A stretch of DNA of 64,000 bases from Chitinophaga oryzae (GCF_012516375.2 NZ_CP051204.2:1302001-1366000), one strand, 5' to 3'; positions 18,521 to 29,400 are shown, counted from the first letter of the stretch. A program made the numbers and translations. The notes: generated by a model not told the origin, from the letters alone.

Positions 18521-20449
18521 TCATCGGATGAGCGTGACAGTTCCTTTTTTGAGTATCTCCCGCCCGTTGAAATCTGTGCCCTGTAGTATCCACAGATAGG
18601 TGTCCACGGATGCCGGCATTCCTTTGTACGTACCATCCCATCCGCTTCTGAAGTCAGTGGAAGAATAAATTTCCTGTCCCCACCGGTTGAATATCCGGAA
18701 GAACTTATAATGAACGATGCCGACCGGGATAAACCGGAAACGGTCGTTGATACCATCGCCGTTGGGGGTAAACGCATTGGGGATATACATCTCCGGCCCG
18801 GTATAGTATTTTACGCTGATGGTGTCATAGCCAGTGCAGCCCTGCAGGCTGGACACCCTCAGCACATAAGTGATGTCTTTGTTGTAGTTCAGCAGCGGAT
18901 GGGCGGTGCCGGGATCACTCAATCCATCGGAAGGCTGCCAGGAATAGATATCGCCGCCGCTGCCCTGCATTACCAGCGTTTGCCCTTTGGCGAGGATGGT
19001 ATCGTTGCCGGCAAAAGGTATTACTTCGTATATGCGTACGTTTTGGGTAACGGTTTTTTCGCATTGTTTGTCCGTATGCAGCGTCAGGGAAACCGTATAG
19101 ACGTTCCCTTTATGGAAGCGGTGCTGTATGCTCCGCTCATCGCCGGTCACCAGCACGCTGTCCGCTATCCCGAACTCCCAGGTGCGGCTGGTAATGTGAC
19201 CGTACCGGTAAGAAGAAGTGTCGTTGAAACTGATAGGATCTTCCTTGCAGACCCCCGCGGTGGTGAAGCCGGCACGTAGCCCCGGATAGTTGCGGACTTC
19301 ACCGGTAGTGCTGTCGCGGCAGGTAAGCGCCGGGTTAACGACCAGTTTTACCTGGTATACCCCTGTATCGGGGTACTGGTGAAAAAAGATGGTTTTGGTG
19401 TCAGTGACCGTATCGGTGCCATCCCCGAAAGTCCAGTGGTACGTGGAAGTGTAACCGGCTTCGCTGTAGTTGGGAAAGGCCACCTGCAGCTCAGGCGATT
19501 CTGCGCAGTTGCTGAGTACAGCAGGAAAGCCGGCCACAATTTTGGTGGTACAGTCAAACACGGTCAGCAGGATGTCCTTACTGTGCGTGCCCAGCAACCT
19601 TTTCGTTACCCGGTCGTATTCGTTTACGCAGACTGTGATGACGAACTTGCCGGCCCTGTCGGGCGTGCAGGTGATCATACCGCGATTGTCTATCGAAATA
19701 GCCGGACTGCCGCCCATGGGGTTGGCGCCGGAATAGGGCGGAATATACCGTACGGTGGAGTTATAAGGGGGCGGCGTGGTGGAATTGGTTTCATTATTAA
19801 CAGTGCCGTCTGTCAATGCGTTGCAAAGCTGATAAGTAAGGCTGTCGCCGTCTTCGTCATAGGCGGCGTAGTTGATCTTAAAAGGCAGCTTATTGCAGAT
19901 CACGATAGCGGAGTCTTTATCGAAGTAGGCGCTGTTGTTGTTGGGCCTGGATTCCGTCCCGGGGATGACCGTATAGTAGGTAGAGCCTTCATGTTCTGAG
20001 TCATATATGTTGGCCAGTTTCTCACCGCGGCAGCAGCGCTGTGATGCCACGTAATAACCGCCCGGTATAGGCGCCAGTTCTATGGAGGCTGTATAAAACG
20101 CTACTTCCAGGTGCTGCGCCTGCGGGGCGAGACAGGGGTTTTTCAGCGTGTCTGTCAGGGGAATTACCTTACTGATATAAAGATACACGGAAGACATCAC
20201 CCGCTCTCCGTTGGCGGTGTACACATTGGCTACCACCGGATTTTCAAACCGGTCTATACAACCTTGCCGGTCGCCGCAGGTAAAGTCTGCGTCGCGGTAT
20301 AGTTTAAGGGTGATGAGATAACGGTAGCGGGAATTATCACCACTTATACCTACTGTCTTGTAATAAATTTCGCCACCGATGATGTGGTAAGCAGCTGTAT
20401 GGAGATACATTAAACAACAGCCGAGAACCAATAACAAGGTGCTCTTCAT
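18521..20449 (-). CDS. T9SS-exported PKD-domain protein with type B sorting domain (paralogue 1)
   Basis: The 642-residue protein starts with a signal peptide (MKSTLLLVLGCCLMYLHTAA) directly followed by YHIIGGEIYYK, a start shared with the next gene. An Ig/PKD-like region has the blade motif TYHWTFGDGTDT and a second PKD at about residue 400. The C-terminal domain reads YIPNAFTPNGDGINDRF, then FNRWGQEIY, GWDGTYKG and a final TVTLIR. This is the gliding-motility-associated (type B) T9SS sorting signal, which targets proteins to the outer surface in partnership with PorP/SprF proteins. It lies 153 bp after its longer paralogue, in the same direction. Likely an adhesin or structural surface protein; the ligand is unknown. 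Confidence 0.88.
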   Translation of the reverse strand: MKSTLLLVLGCCLMYLHTAAYHIIGGEIYYKTVGISGDNSRYRYLITLKLYRDADFTCGDRQGCIDRFENPVVANVYTANGERVMSSVYLYISKVIPLTDTLKNPCLAPQAQHLEVAFYTASIELAPIPGGYYVASQRCCRGEKLANIYDSEHEGSTYYTVIPGTESRPNNNSAYFDKDSAIVICNKLPFKINYAAYDEDGDSLTYQLCNALTDGTVNNETNSTTPPPYNSTVRYIPPYSGANPMGGSPAISIDNRGMITCTPDRAGKFVITVCVNEYDRVTKRLLGTHSKDILLTVFDCTTKIVAGFPAVLSNCAESPELQVAFPNYSEAGYTSTYHWTFGDGTDTVTDTKTIFFHQYPDTGVYQVKLVVNPALTCRDSTTGEVRNYPGLRAGFTTAGVCKEDPISFNDTSSYRYGHITSRTWEFGIADSVLVTGDERSIQHRFHKGNVYTVSLTLHTDKQCEKTVTQNVRIYEVIPFAGNDTILAKGQTLVMQGSGGDIYSWQPSDGLSDPGTAHPLLNYNKDITYVLRVSSLQGCTGYDTISVKYYTGPEMYIPNAFTPNGDGINDRFRFIPVGIVHYKFFRIFNRWGQEIYSSTDFRSGWDGTYKGMPASVDTYLWILQGTDFNGREILKKGTVTLIR

Positions 20450-20602
20450 GTTTCGGGGTACTACTATCTGAATTTAACAAAAAAAAAGCAGCCCCGGTTC
20501 AATCCGGCAAAGTATTATTTCCCTTTACTACAGTGGATTTGAGGTGAGTTGATTACATGCAATTAAATATCGGAATACCTAATGGATTACCTGTCAGCAG
20601 CT

Positions 20603-23248
20603 TTATCTGACAAGGGTGACAGTGCCTTTCCGGAGTACGGTTTTGTCGTCCACGTCCCGTCCCTGTACCACCCATACGTAGGTGCCTACAGCGGCAGGCT
20701 GGCCATTGACCCTGCCATCCCATCCTTTCATATAGGCGGTATTGTCGTACATCAGTTTTCCCCAGCGGTCAAACACCCGGAAGAAGTCTATTTTAACCAT
20801 GCCTACGGGTATGGGACGGAACACGTCGTTCTGCCCGTCGCCATTCGGCGAAAATGCGTTAGGGATATAGATTTCCGGTCCTGCGATGAAACGGACGAAG
20901 ATATCGTCAGTACCGCTGCAGCCCTCCTGTGAATAGGCGGTGACGGTGTAGGTAATATCACGGTTGATCATCGTCACCGGGTTGGGGACTTTCGGATCGT
21001 TCAGACCGGTGACGGGCGCCCAGGTATAGCGTACGCCGCCGGAAGCCTGTAACCGGAAGGGCACATTGAGCATCACGATGGTATCATTGCCGGCAAAGGC
21101 ACGCACCTTCGGTACTACCCGTACCAGCGCGCTGGCAGTCACTTTTTTGGGGCATCCCAGTGTGTCCGTCACCGTTACCGTGAAGCGGGTGGTGTCTTCA
21201 GGGTAGGCCAGCGTCATGGCGTGCGTGGGATCTTTGACATAATAGGAGGGCGACCACCGGTAGTAGGCGCCGCCTTCTGCCCGCAGCAGCACAGGGGTGC
21301 CGAAGCAGATCGTCGTATCCGGATAGGCGACGGGTTTGGGAGGATCTACGACTTTGAGACTAACGGTGTCGGCAGTATGACATTTTCCCAGGGAAGCTAC
21401 TACTTCATAGGTCTGCTGTGGCGGCGCAGGCGTCACGAAAGCATCGATCAGGTTGCTGACTACCTGGTTGTTGCCGAGGTTGGTCCACTGGTATGCATAG
21501 GCGCCATCTGCCTGTACGGTCAGATGGATTTCGTCGCCGGTACAGACGGTACTGTCCGGCTGCGTATGTATCAACAGCGAATCCCTTACGTCTACCAGTA
21601 TTCTTTTATCGTTGGTGCATCCCTGTTGGTCGGTGAACCTAACGGTGTAAGCGGTATCGATCCTCGGAAACACAATGGGGTTGGGCGTTTTGGGATTCAG
21701 TATTTTATAGTTGTCCGGCGTCCACTGGTAGGTGCCGGGCAGGTCGCTGGCAGCCCACATACGGAGGCTGTCGCGGTAACATAGCAGTGTGTCTGCGGTA
21801 GCCCGGAAGGGAGGCCGGTCATATACGGTGAGCGGATGGGTGACAGTTTTCTCGCAACCTACGGTAGAACGGAGAAACAGCTGTACGTTGTAGGTGCCGG
21901 GTTGTTTATACTGGAACCGGGGTGATGGGATATTGGAAGTATCGCCGGCGACGCCGGTGCCGAAGTCCCATTTGTAATAAGACACAATGCCACGGTCTAC
22001 CCGGGTTACGTCCGGGGTAAACACCGAGGGCTTTTCCGTGCACAGTCCGGCTACCCGGAAGTCGGGATCAAATTTCGGATAGGCGTATACGGTAGCCAGG
22101 GCACTGTCGCCGCAATTACTGTTTTTATCCACATACAGTTTTACGTAGTAGGTCCCTTCTTTGGCGTAGGTATGTGGAAGGGGATTGGCGGAAGTGGTGG
22201 TTACCTGCGGGGTACCATCGCCGAAGTCCCAGGTGTAGGGCTTGCCGAGGGTGCTGTTATTGAGGAAGGTGATGGTCAGGCTGCTGCAATCGGCGTATTT
22301 GTCCGGCATGGCGGCCGTCACCTGTTTTACGCAGGTGGTGACGGTGATGTGAAAGTCTTTGCGGAGAGTGCCTATTTTTTTTCCGTTACGGTATTCGTTG
22401 ACACATACGGTCACCACATATTTGCCGGCAGCCGGCGCGGTGCCGCTGATGATACCTGTTTTCCGGTCGATGGTCACTTTTGGGCCGAGGGGCGATTGCC
22501 CGCTGAAGGGGCTGATATACTGCACAAAACGATAGGGCGGGTTGGTCGCTGCGGGAGGGATGCCGGATTGGTCGGTCAGCTGGCCGCCGGTGTAGGCGTC
22601 GCAGAATTCGTATTCCAGCTGGTCACCGTCGGCGTCGGTGGCGGAGAAATCGTAGGTGAATTTTTTATCAGCGCATACGAGGATGGCTTCTTCTTTGGTG
22701 AAAGCGGGGCCGGAGTTTTTTAGCGCGCCGGTGGCGTCTACGGCGCCGCTGTTGGTGCCGGGTATTTCCGCGAAATAGGTGGCGCCGGTGCCGCGGTCGT
22801 TGGTGCCGGGGATGCGTTCCGCTACGATGTTCATCATGAACGGGTCGCGGCAGCAGCTCTGAAAGGCGATAGTGTACCCGTCGGCGTTATTGGGCAGGGT
22901 GATGGTCGTCTGGTAGGTACCCACCTGGAAGCAGACCCGGGGTGGGTTGATAATGCAGGGATCTATCTGGGTGGCCTGTTTTGTTTCAAAATTGTTCCGG
23001 TCGATCCGGTATTGGCTGACAAAGCTGTTGTCTTTTTTATCGAAGGAAGCGAGGATGATGGTTGCGGGCATCTCGGCGATCCGGTCGCCGCTCTCACAGA
23101 TGCGGTATAACTTCATCGTGACCTGGTAGGTATTGGCGCCGGGACCGGATTGCACCAGCTTATAGAAAATCTGGCCGCCGATAATATGGCTGGCATACAT
23201 GGGGAGGATGTATGCAAAACCTATCAGGAGAAGGGTTATTTTCTTCAA
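20603..23248 (-). CDS. T9SS-exported PKD-domain protein with type B sorting domain (paralogue 2)
   Basis: The 881-residue paralogue of the neighbouring gene begins MKKITLLLIGFAYILPMYAS followed by HIIGGQIFYK. The N-terminal half aligns with paralogue 1, including SCCRDPF and the VVTVCVNEYRNGKKIG segment. At least two PKD domains follow (PYTWDFGDGTPQ and YYKWDFGTGV) and then extra Ig-like repeats (YQWTPDNYK, YAYQWTNL, YYRWSPSYY) that account for its length. The type B sorting domain closes the protein (YIPNAFSPNGDGQNDVF, FDRWGKLMY, GWDGRVNG, TVTLVR). The two genes probably arose by duplication with gain or loss of repeats. Surface location is inferred from the sorting domain; the function is unknown. 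Confidence 0.88.
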   Translation of the reverse strand: MKKITLLLIGFAYILPMYASHIIGGQIFYKLVQSGPGANTYQVTMKLYRICESGDRIAEMPATIILASFDKKDNSFVSQYRIDRNNFETKQATQIDPCIINPPRVCFQVGTYQTTITLPNNADGYTIAFQSCCRDPFMMNIVAERIPGTNDRGTGATYFAEIPGTNSGAVDATGALKNSGPAFTKEEAILVCADKKFTYDFSATDADGDQLEYEFCDAYTGGQLTDQSGIPPAATNPPYRFVQYISPFSGQSPLGPKVTIDRKTGIISGTAPAAGKYVVTVCVNEYRNGKKIGTLRKDFHITVTTCVKQVTAAMPDKYADCSSLTITFLNNSTLGKPYTWDFGDGTPQVTTTSANPLPHTYAKEGTYYVKLYVDKNSNCGDSALATVYAYPKFDPDFRVAGLCTEKPSVFTPDVTRVDRGIVSYYKWDFGTGVAGDTSNIPSPRFQYKQPGTYNVQLFLRSTVGCEKTVTHPLTVYDRPPFRATADTLLCYRDSLRMWAASDLPGTYQWTPDNYKILNPKTPNPIVFPRIDTAYTVRFTDQQGCTNDKRILVDVRDSLLIHTQPDSTVCTGDEIHLTVQADGAYAYQWTNLGNNQVVSNLIDAFVTPAPPQQTYEVVASLGKCHTADTVSLKVVDPPKPVAYPDTTICFGTPVLLRAEGGAYYRWSPSYYVKDPTHAMTLAYPEDTTRFTVTVTDTLGCPKKVTASALVRVVPKVRAFAGNDTIVMLNVPFRLQASGGVRYTWAPVTGLNDPKVPNPVTMINRDITYTVTAYSQEGCSGTDDIFVRFIAGPEIYIPNAFSPNGDGQNDVFRPIPVGMVKIDFFRVFDRWGKLMYDNTAYMKGWDGRVNGQPAAVGTYVWVVQGRDVDDKTVLRKGTVTLVR

Positions 23249-23283
23249 AACAGGCGATTTTGGTTGTGGTGATAAAAGTTATG

Positions 23284-24063
23284 TCAAAGCTGACAGAACT
23301 CCACGAACTGCTGCAGTACCACGTTGGCAGTTTCATATATTTCCCACATTCCCATATGTCCTACCTGATCAAAAATATGAATGCTGCTTATCCTGGGTAA
23401 AGTAATCTGCGGCAATATGATGTCTGTCGGTACGGCTGCATCATCTTTCCCGATGATGAACAGCACGGGTGTCGTTGTGTTTTTGAGTATGGCGGTGCGG
23501 TCGGGACGCTGCATCATAGCTTCATAGTAGGCTATCATGGCTGCTTCGGAACACTGCATACCCATTTGAACATAGGCGTCTGTCCGGTCAGGCTGCGCGG
23601 TTTTAAAGGCAGGGCTGAACATATTTGGCAGCGTTTGTCTGGCAAAGGTTTCAGCGCCATATTGTTGTATCATCCGGATGGATTTCCGGCGGGCCTCTTT
23701 TTTCTCTTCGGTATCAGCGGTGGCGGTGGAGTGGAACAATCCCAGTCCCTGCACCAGCTGCGGGTATTTTTCGACGAACGCCAGGGCTACGTAACCGCCC
23801 ATAGAGTGGCCGATGATGGTTGCTTTTTCCACGTTTTCGGCTAACAGGATGGCATATACGTAGTCAGCCATGGATTCGATGGTCAGCGGCGTTGTCACCG
23901 GTACGCCGCCGGCGCCCGGCAGGTCCGGGGTAATCACGCGGAAGCGGTCTTTGAGATAAGCCTGCTGGATATCCCACAGACCGGCGTTTTCGGCGAAGCC
24001 GTGGAGAAGTACCACCACCGGGCCTTTGCCCTGATCATCGTATTGGCTGGTTCCGTTATGCAT
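23284..24063 (-). CDS. alpha/beta-fold hydrolase
   Basis: About 259 residues with a typical hydrolase fold: the oxyanion HGF motif in VVLLHGFAENAGLWD, nucleophile Ser in GHSMGGYVAL, acidic residue in FIIGKDDAAVP and a late His in QVGHMGMWE. Such proteins hydrolyse esters or related bonds; the substrate cannot be told. The start is placed at the ATG at 24063 (MHNGTSQYDDQG); an ATG 12 bp earlier (24075) is possible. Either start overlaps the end of lnt, with ATGCATAA shared at the chosen start, so the two genes are translationally coupled. Confidence 0.85.
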   Translation of the reverse strand: MHNGTSQYDDQGKGPVVVLLHGFAENAGLWDIQQAYLKDRFRVITPDLPGAGGVPVTTPLTIESMADYVYAILLAENVEKATIIGHSMGGYVALAFVEKYPQLVQGLGLFHSTATADTEEKKEARRKSIRMIQQYGAETFARQTLPNMFSPAFKTAQPDRTDAYVQMGMQCSEAAMIAYYEAMMQRPDRTAILKNTTTPVLFIIGKDDAAVPTDIILPQITLPRISSIHIFDQVGHMGMWEIYETANVVLQQFVEFCQL

Positions 24064-25669
24064 TGTTTTCCGCATGTCTTAAGCCGGGAATAAATCGTGA
24101 AATAAAAGCATGTACCACCAACAAGATACAAAATATTACCGCTCCTTTGGACAGAAGATCGCCATTTCTGACGTAGAACGTTTGTTCCTGCCTGGGTGTT
24201 ACAGTTGCGTTAAAAACAGCCTCTTCCCAGTAGGGCTGGGGCTGATAAATATTGCCGGCCGGGTCTACCACGGCGGAGATGCCGGTATTGGCGCTTCTGA
24301 CCACCCATTTCCGCGTTTCGATGGCGCGGATGCGGGCGTACTGGAGATGCTGGCGGTGACCTTCGGTGCGGCCCCACCAGCCGTCGTTGGTGATCACCAT
24401 CAGCAGGTTGGCGCCGGGTTTTACGCCTGCGGCCACATAGTCGCTGAAAACGGACTCATAGCAGATGGTGGGGAATATGCTGATGCTGTCTGCCGGGTTG
24501 GTGAGCATGGTGGCGGCAGGCGTGCGGCCATAGCTGCCGGAAATACCGCCAAAATCGAGGGCCAGTTGCTGCATAAAGGAAAGGTACCGTACGTACGGTG
24601 TCAGCTCTACGCCGGGCACCAGTTCATACTTATGATATACCTGTATGTTTTGCGAAGTGTCGATCTGCAGGGCGGTGTTAAACGGTTCCCACGGGGTACC
24701 GTCTTCCATGCGGCGGGCGGTGACGGGCGCCTCCTCCGTTTCCCGGTATTGTTTCATGGTAACGGCGCCGGTGATCACTTTGGCTTTGGGGTACCGCAGC
24801 AGCATACGGCGGATAGCCTGTACTTCCGGCTGGTAGTTCAACTGGTGCTCCCAGGCGCCGTTGGGAAACAACGCTGTTTCCGGCCATACAAAATACCGGG
24901 TGTTGCTGTCTGCCTTTGCTTCCGACAGGCGGATAAACTTTTCCAGCTGCTCTGTCGCGGAGCTGGCGCTAAATTTTTCATCATAGGGGTCGATGTTCGG
25001 CTGTACCACTACCACCCCGATTTTCCTGGCCGGATCGTCCGGCGTGGGATGGATGAAAGCGGAACACAACAGGGGCAGCAGGATAACGGCCGCCGGCTTC
25101 CATATTTCTTTACGCAGCAACCGGCTCCCGCTCAGATCGTATATCCGTGCCCGTTTCCAGGCCTGGTAAAGGGTAATGTTGGCCAGTAGTACCCAGAGGG
25201 TGCCACCGGAGGCGCCGGTGAACTGGTACCATTGTATCCATCCCGGCCGCATGGCGAAGGCGTTGCCCAGTACCAGCCAGGGCCAGCTCAGTTCCCATGT
25301 CTGATGTATCAGCTCGAAGGTGAGCCAGAACACGATCAGCGCGAAATAGGACATCGTTTCCGGGAGGCGGCGGCGACTGCCTTTGTAGGCCAGCCAGGGA
25401 ATGCTCATCAGCAGCGCATTGAAGCTGTTGGCGAATACGCCGCTGGCCGGTACGGTGGTATTGCCCACCCACCAGGTGGTGGCCACGTTCCATATCAGCA
25501 ATGAAAGAAATATCCAGCCGAAATATTTTCCCCGGTGGTGTATTTTTTCAGTCAGGTACAATAGGGGAATGAAACCGACGAACACCAGCGGAGTAAAGGG
25601 CATAGTGGGCCAGGCCAGCCAGAGTAACAAGCCGCTGATAACACTGCAGAGGAAGAAAGATAATTTCAT
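24056..25669 (-). CDS. lnt: apolipoprotein N-acyltransferase
   Basis: Lnt adds the third acyl chain to the N-terminal Cys of lipoproteins in the inner membrane, so that Lol can carry them to the outer membrane. The 537 residues show several N-terminal membrane helices (LLLWLAWPTMPFTPLVFVGF onward), then a nitrilase-like periplasmic domain. That domain has Glu in YFVWPETALF, the Lys region after KVITGAVTMK and Cys in FPTICYESVFSDY, and a final C-terminal helix. Lipoprotein genes elsewhere in the window (BNR lipoprotein, SusD, acid phosphatase) would be substrates. The 3' end overlaps the alpha/beta hydrolase by 8 bp. Confidence 0.94.
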   Translation of the reverse strand: MKLSFFLCSVISGLLLWLAWPTMPFTPLVFVGFIPLLYLTEKIHHRGKYFGWIFLSLLIWNVATTWWVGNTTVPASGVFANSFNALLMSIPWLAYKGSRRRLPETMSYFALIVFWLTFELIHQTWELSWPWLVLGNAFAMRPGWIQWYQFTGASGGTLWVLLANITLYQAWKRARIYDLSGSRLLRKEIWKPAAVILLPLLCSAFIHPTPDDPARKIGVVVVQPNIDPYDEKFSASSATEQLEKFIRLSEAKADSNTRYFVWPETALFPNGAWEHQLNYQPEVQAIRRMLLRYPKAKVITGAVTMKQYRETEEAPVTARRMEDGTPWEPFNTALQIDTSQNIQVYHKYELVPGVELTPYVRYLSFMQQLALDFGGISGSYGRTPAATMLTNPADSISIFPTICYESVFSDYVAAGVKPGANLLMVITNDGWWGRTEGHRQHLQYARIRAIETRKWVVRSANTGISAVVDPAGNIYQPQPYWEEAVFNATVTPRQEQTFYVRNGDLLSKGAVIFCILLVVHAFISRFIPGLRHAENNA

Positions 25670-25849
25670 GATCGGATATTCATCAAAACAGGGGCGAAGA
25701 TAAGGAAAGCGCCTACGCTATTTTAAGTAGATTTTAATGATTTAATTCAATATTAAAACGGACATTTATTATTGAGCGTCACACTGATAAAAGAAAAGCG
25801 CTTGATAGGTTGATAATACGAATTAATAAAAATCATATATATTTACGCT

Positions 25850-26423
25850 CGGAAAGTTTAACATTTTTTTCATAATTTAGTCCACTCATTGATACATGGC
25901 GGACTGATCACATAGAAAGTAGGTGAGTGTCCGGATCGCGCTATAAAATATAAAAAAGTCAACTGAAGAGACATAGGAGCGAACGATGAAAAAACGGGCT
26001 GCAGGACGCAGCCGTCAACCGAACAGGAGGCACTTGTTAGTAAGCGGAGGAAGACGAAAGCTGGTCGTCTGAATAATCCAGCAGGTTACTCGACCTTACT
26101 CGTGAAGCAACGATATGGGCCCGTCCTCCCGGACTTGGCATTACATATTGTGCTTAAAAGGTTTTTGCATCATCTAAATCAAATAAACAACGTCTAAATC
26201 TAAAACAGCGACCAATTATCTGAACACTTAAGCCAGGGGCTTAAACGAACACCATTGTCCAGGATCATTACTGTCACCGCAACCGGTACAACATCCCGGA
26301 TCAGGATTTTATTGTCTACTAAAACCTTTTAGTACGTATAACTAACATGGATATACGAATTAAGAGATGGCCATGCCATTGCTATCAGGTATCAGAAATC
26401 ATCTTTCAAAATCTAAATTGCTC
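25850..26423 (+). ncRNA. long leader or candidate structured RNA upstream of susC
   Basis: About 750 bp separate lnt from susC. The part from about 25930 to 26170 is purine-rich and can form many stems. Examples are ACGG-CTGC/GCAGCCGT (25993-26014, one bulge), AGACG/CGTCT (26052-26070), AGGT/ACCT and AGTAAG/CTTACT enclosing them, and GCGGAGGA with TCCTCCC. AGTCC/GGACT lies further upstream. An AT-rich promoter-like region (TATATATTTACG near 25840) precedes it. A 28-codon basic ORF (25986-26072) with AGGAG 6 nt before its ATG lies inside. Compared by eye with tmRNA, RNase P, SRP RNA and the cobalamin riboswitch, it matches none. It could be a regulatory leader or a separate small RNA. Confidence 0.35.
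26317..26334. promoter_or_regulatory. perfect palindrome upstream of susC
   Basis: TACTAAAACCTTTTAGTA is an inverted repeat with 8-bp arms and a 2-nt centre, 90 bp before the susC start. It may be an operator or a weak attenuator hairpin. Confidence 0.35.
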
Positions 26424-29400
26424 ATGAAGAAAGGATTATTCCTTTGGTTGTTCGTGACCATCTGTATGCTGCAGGCATACGCGCAAACACGGACCATTAC
26501 CGGTAAAGTAACCGATGCTAAAGACGGCACTCCCTTGCCTGGTGTAAACGTGCTCGTTAAAGGAACTTCAAAAGGCACTATTTCCGGGCCGGACGGACAA
26601 TTCAAGCTGGAAGCGCCCGCAGGAGCCTCCCTCATCTTTTCCTTTGTGGGATATGCCAACCAGACCATTGTGACAGACGCCAGCGGCAACGCGCTCACAG
26701 TGGCCCTCAAAGGCAGCAACCAGTCACTCAACGAACTGGTGGTAACAGCATTGGGTATCAAACGCGACAAACGCACCCTCACCTACGCTACACAGGAAGT
26801 GAAAGGCGCCTCCATCGTGGAAGCGAAACAAAACAACCTGGTAAATGCCCTCTCCGGTAAAGTGGCTGGCGTACAGATCACCAACTCCAGCGGTATGCCC
26901 GGAAGCTCCGCCAGGATCGTGATCCGCGGTAACAGCTCCCTCACCGGCGGCAACCAGGCCCTTGTCGTGATCGATGGTATCCCCATGGACAACAATGAGG
27001 CTGGTAACCCTGATGGCGCCCTCAGTGGCGGCGGTACTTCCAACCGCGCTGCCGATATTGATCCTAACATCATCGAAAGCATCAACGTGCTGAAAGGCTC
27101 CGCAGCAACTGCTCTCTATGGTTCCGCTGCTGCCAAAGGCGCGATCATCATCACTACTAAAAACGGTATGGGCGCCGGCTCAGGTAAACCCACCGTCTCC
27201 GTAGGCACCAGCTACTCTTTCGAAAATCCTATCCTGCCGAGCTTCCAGAGCAAATATGCACAGGGAACCGGTGGTAAATATGTAAATGGTAATGCAGGCC
27301 AGTTAGGCTCCACTTCCTGGGGTCCACTCATCGATACCCTGAAGGTAGGCGGAGTACCTGTTCCTAAAAGAGATAACGTAAAAGACTTCTTCCGCACAGG
27401 TCACACCACGGATAACAACGTGTCCGTAAGCGGTTTCGGAGATAAGTCCAATTACCTGGTATCTTACTCTTTCCTGAAGACTAACGGTACCATGCCTAAC
27501 ACCGATTATTCCAGGCATGCGCTGTTCGTAAAATATGGTGTAGAACTGGCTAAAAACCTTCGCCTCACCACGCAGTTCAACTACATCTACTCCGATAACC
27601 ACCGTTTGCTGGAAGGTAACAGCCTCGCCAGCCCGCTGTGGACCGTCTATGCCGCGCCTATCTCCTGGAATCCGCTGCCAACTACTAAACCAGACGGCTC
27701 CCAGCAGGTGTACCGCGCTGCCCGTAACAACCCTTACTGGCTCCTGGATAACACCGGCCTGCGCGATAAAACCAACCGCATCATCCCGGTGATCAACCTG
27801 TCTTATTCTCCGCTCTCCTGGCTGACCATCACCGAAAGATTCGGCGCCGATATGTATGTTAACAATACCGATTATCATGAAAATGTGGGCGTTATCGGTT
27901 CTAAATCTGTTGACGGCAGATTATATAAACGCGATATCCAGTACCAGCAGTTCAACCACGACCTGATGATACAAGCGCGCAAAAACTTCGGTGAAGACTG
28001 GACCACCGACCTGCTCATCGGTAACAACATCCTGTCCAACTACAACAACAATAACTACGTGGAAGGTGTGGCGTTATCTGTTCCCGGTCTGTATACCGTT
28101 GCTAACACCAGCAACGTGAGCTCTACCTACAACCTGTACAAAAGCAGAAAAGTAGGTTTCTACGCACAGGCAAACGTGGAATGGAGAAAGATGCTGACAC
28201 TGGCCCTCACCGGCCGTTACGACGGTTCTTCCGTACTGTCTAAAGACAAACAGTTCTACCCTTACGGATCTGTAAGCGGCGGCTTTATCTTCACCGAAGC
28301 GCTGGGCATGTCCGACAACAATATCCTGAACTTCGGTAAACTGAGAGTGTCCTATTCCGCAGTAGGTAACGACAACGTAGGTCCTTACTCGTTAACAACA
28401 CCTTACATTAAGGCATCTGTGGGTAACGTTAATTTCCCCTTCCAGGGACAGAACGGTTATCTGCAAAGCACTACTTACGGTTTCCCGCTTAAAAACGAAA
28501 GCGTGAAGGAATTCGAAGTAGGTCTGGAAACCAAATTCTTCCGGAACAGAGCCGGACTGGAAATAAGCTATTTCGATAAGAAAAGTGAAGACCTGATCAC
28601 CACTTCTCCGCTTTCCGGCGCTTCCGGTTACCCTACCGCTACAATGAACTCCGGCGATATGCGCAACAAAGGCGTAGAAGTAGTATTGAATATTACACCG
28701 GTGAAAACCAAAAACCTGACATGGGACATCGGTGTTAACTACACAAAAATCAAGAACACTGTGACCAGGCTGGCGCCAGGTTTGGAGAGCATCTTCCTCG
28801 CCGGTTTCACTACCCCTGGTATCTACGCTTTTGCTGACAAGGGTTATGGCGTGATCATGGGTACTCACTTCAAACGCAACGATGCAGGGCAGATGCTGCT
28901 GAGCGATGACGGTTATCCGCAGGTGGCAGACGATATCGCCCCTATCGGTTATGTAACGCCGAAATGGCTGGGTGGTATCACCAGCACCCTCACCTGGAAA
29001 GCGCTGACCTTCTCCTTCGTACTGGACCACAAACATGGCGGCGACATCCTCAACCTGGACAACCACTACCTGCTGTTCTACGGTACGCCTAAAGTAACCG
29101 AGAACCGCGGTTCCAATGTGGTATTCCCAGGTATCATTGAAAGCACCCAAAAACAGAATACACTGTCAGTGCCATTAACACAGGGCTATTATACCGATAT
29201 CTATTCTGCGGCAGATGAAAGCTCTATCGAAGACGGTTCTTACCTGAAATTAAGGCAGGTGTCACTGGGTTACAATTTCGGCGGTATGCTGAAAGGAACA
29301 CCTTTTAAATCACTGGCGCTGAACGTTACAGGTACCAACTTTATCCTGCATAAAAACTATACCGGTTCAGATCCGGAAGTGAGCCTCAACGGAAGTGGTA

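Noticed and set aside
25930..26170. tmRNA, RNase P RNA or SRP RNA in the susC leader
   Set aside because: None of their conserved core sequences is visible.
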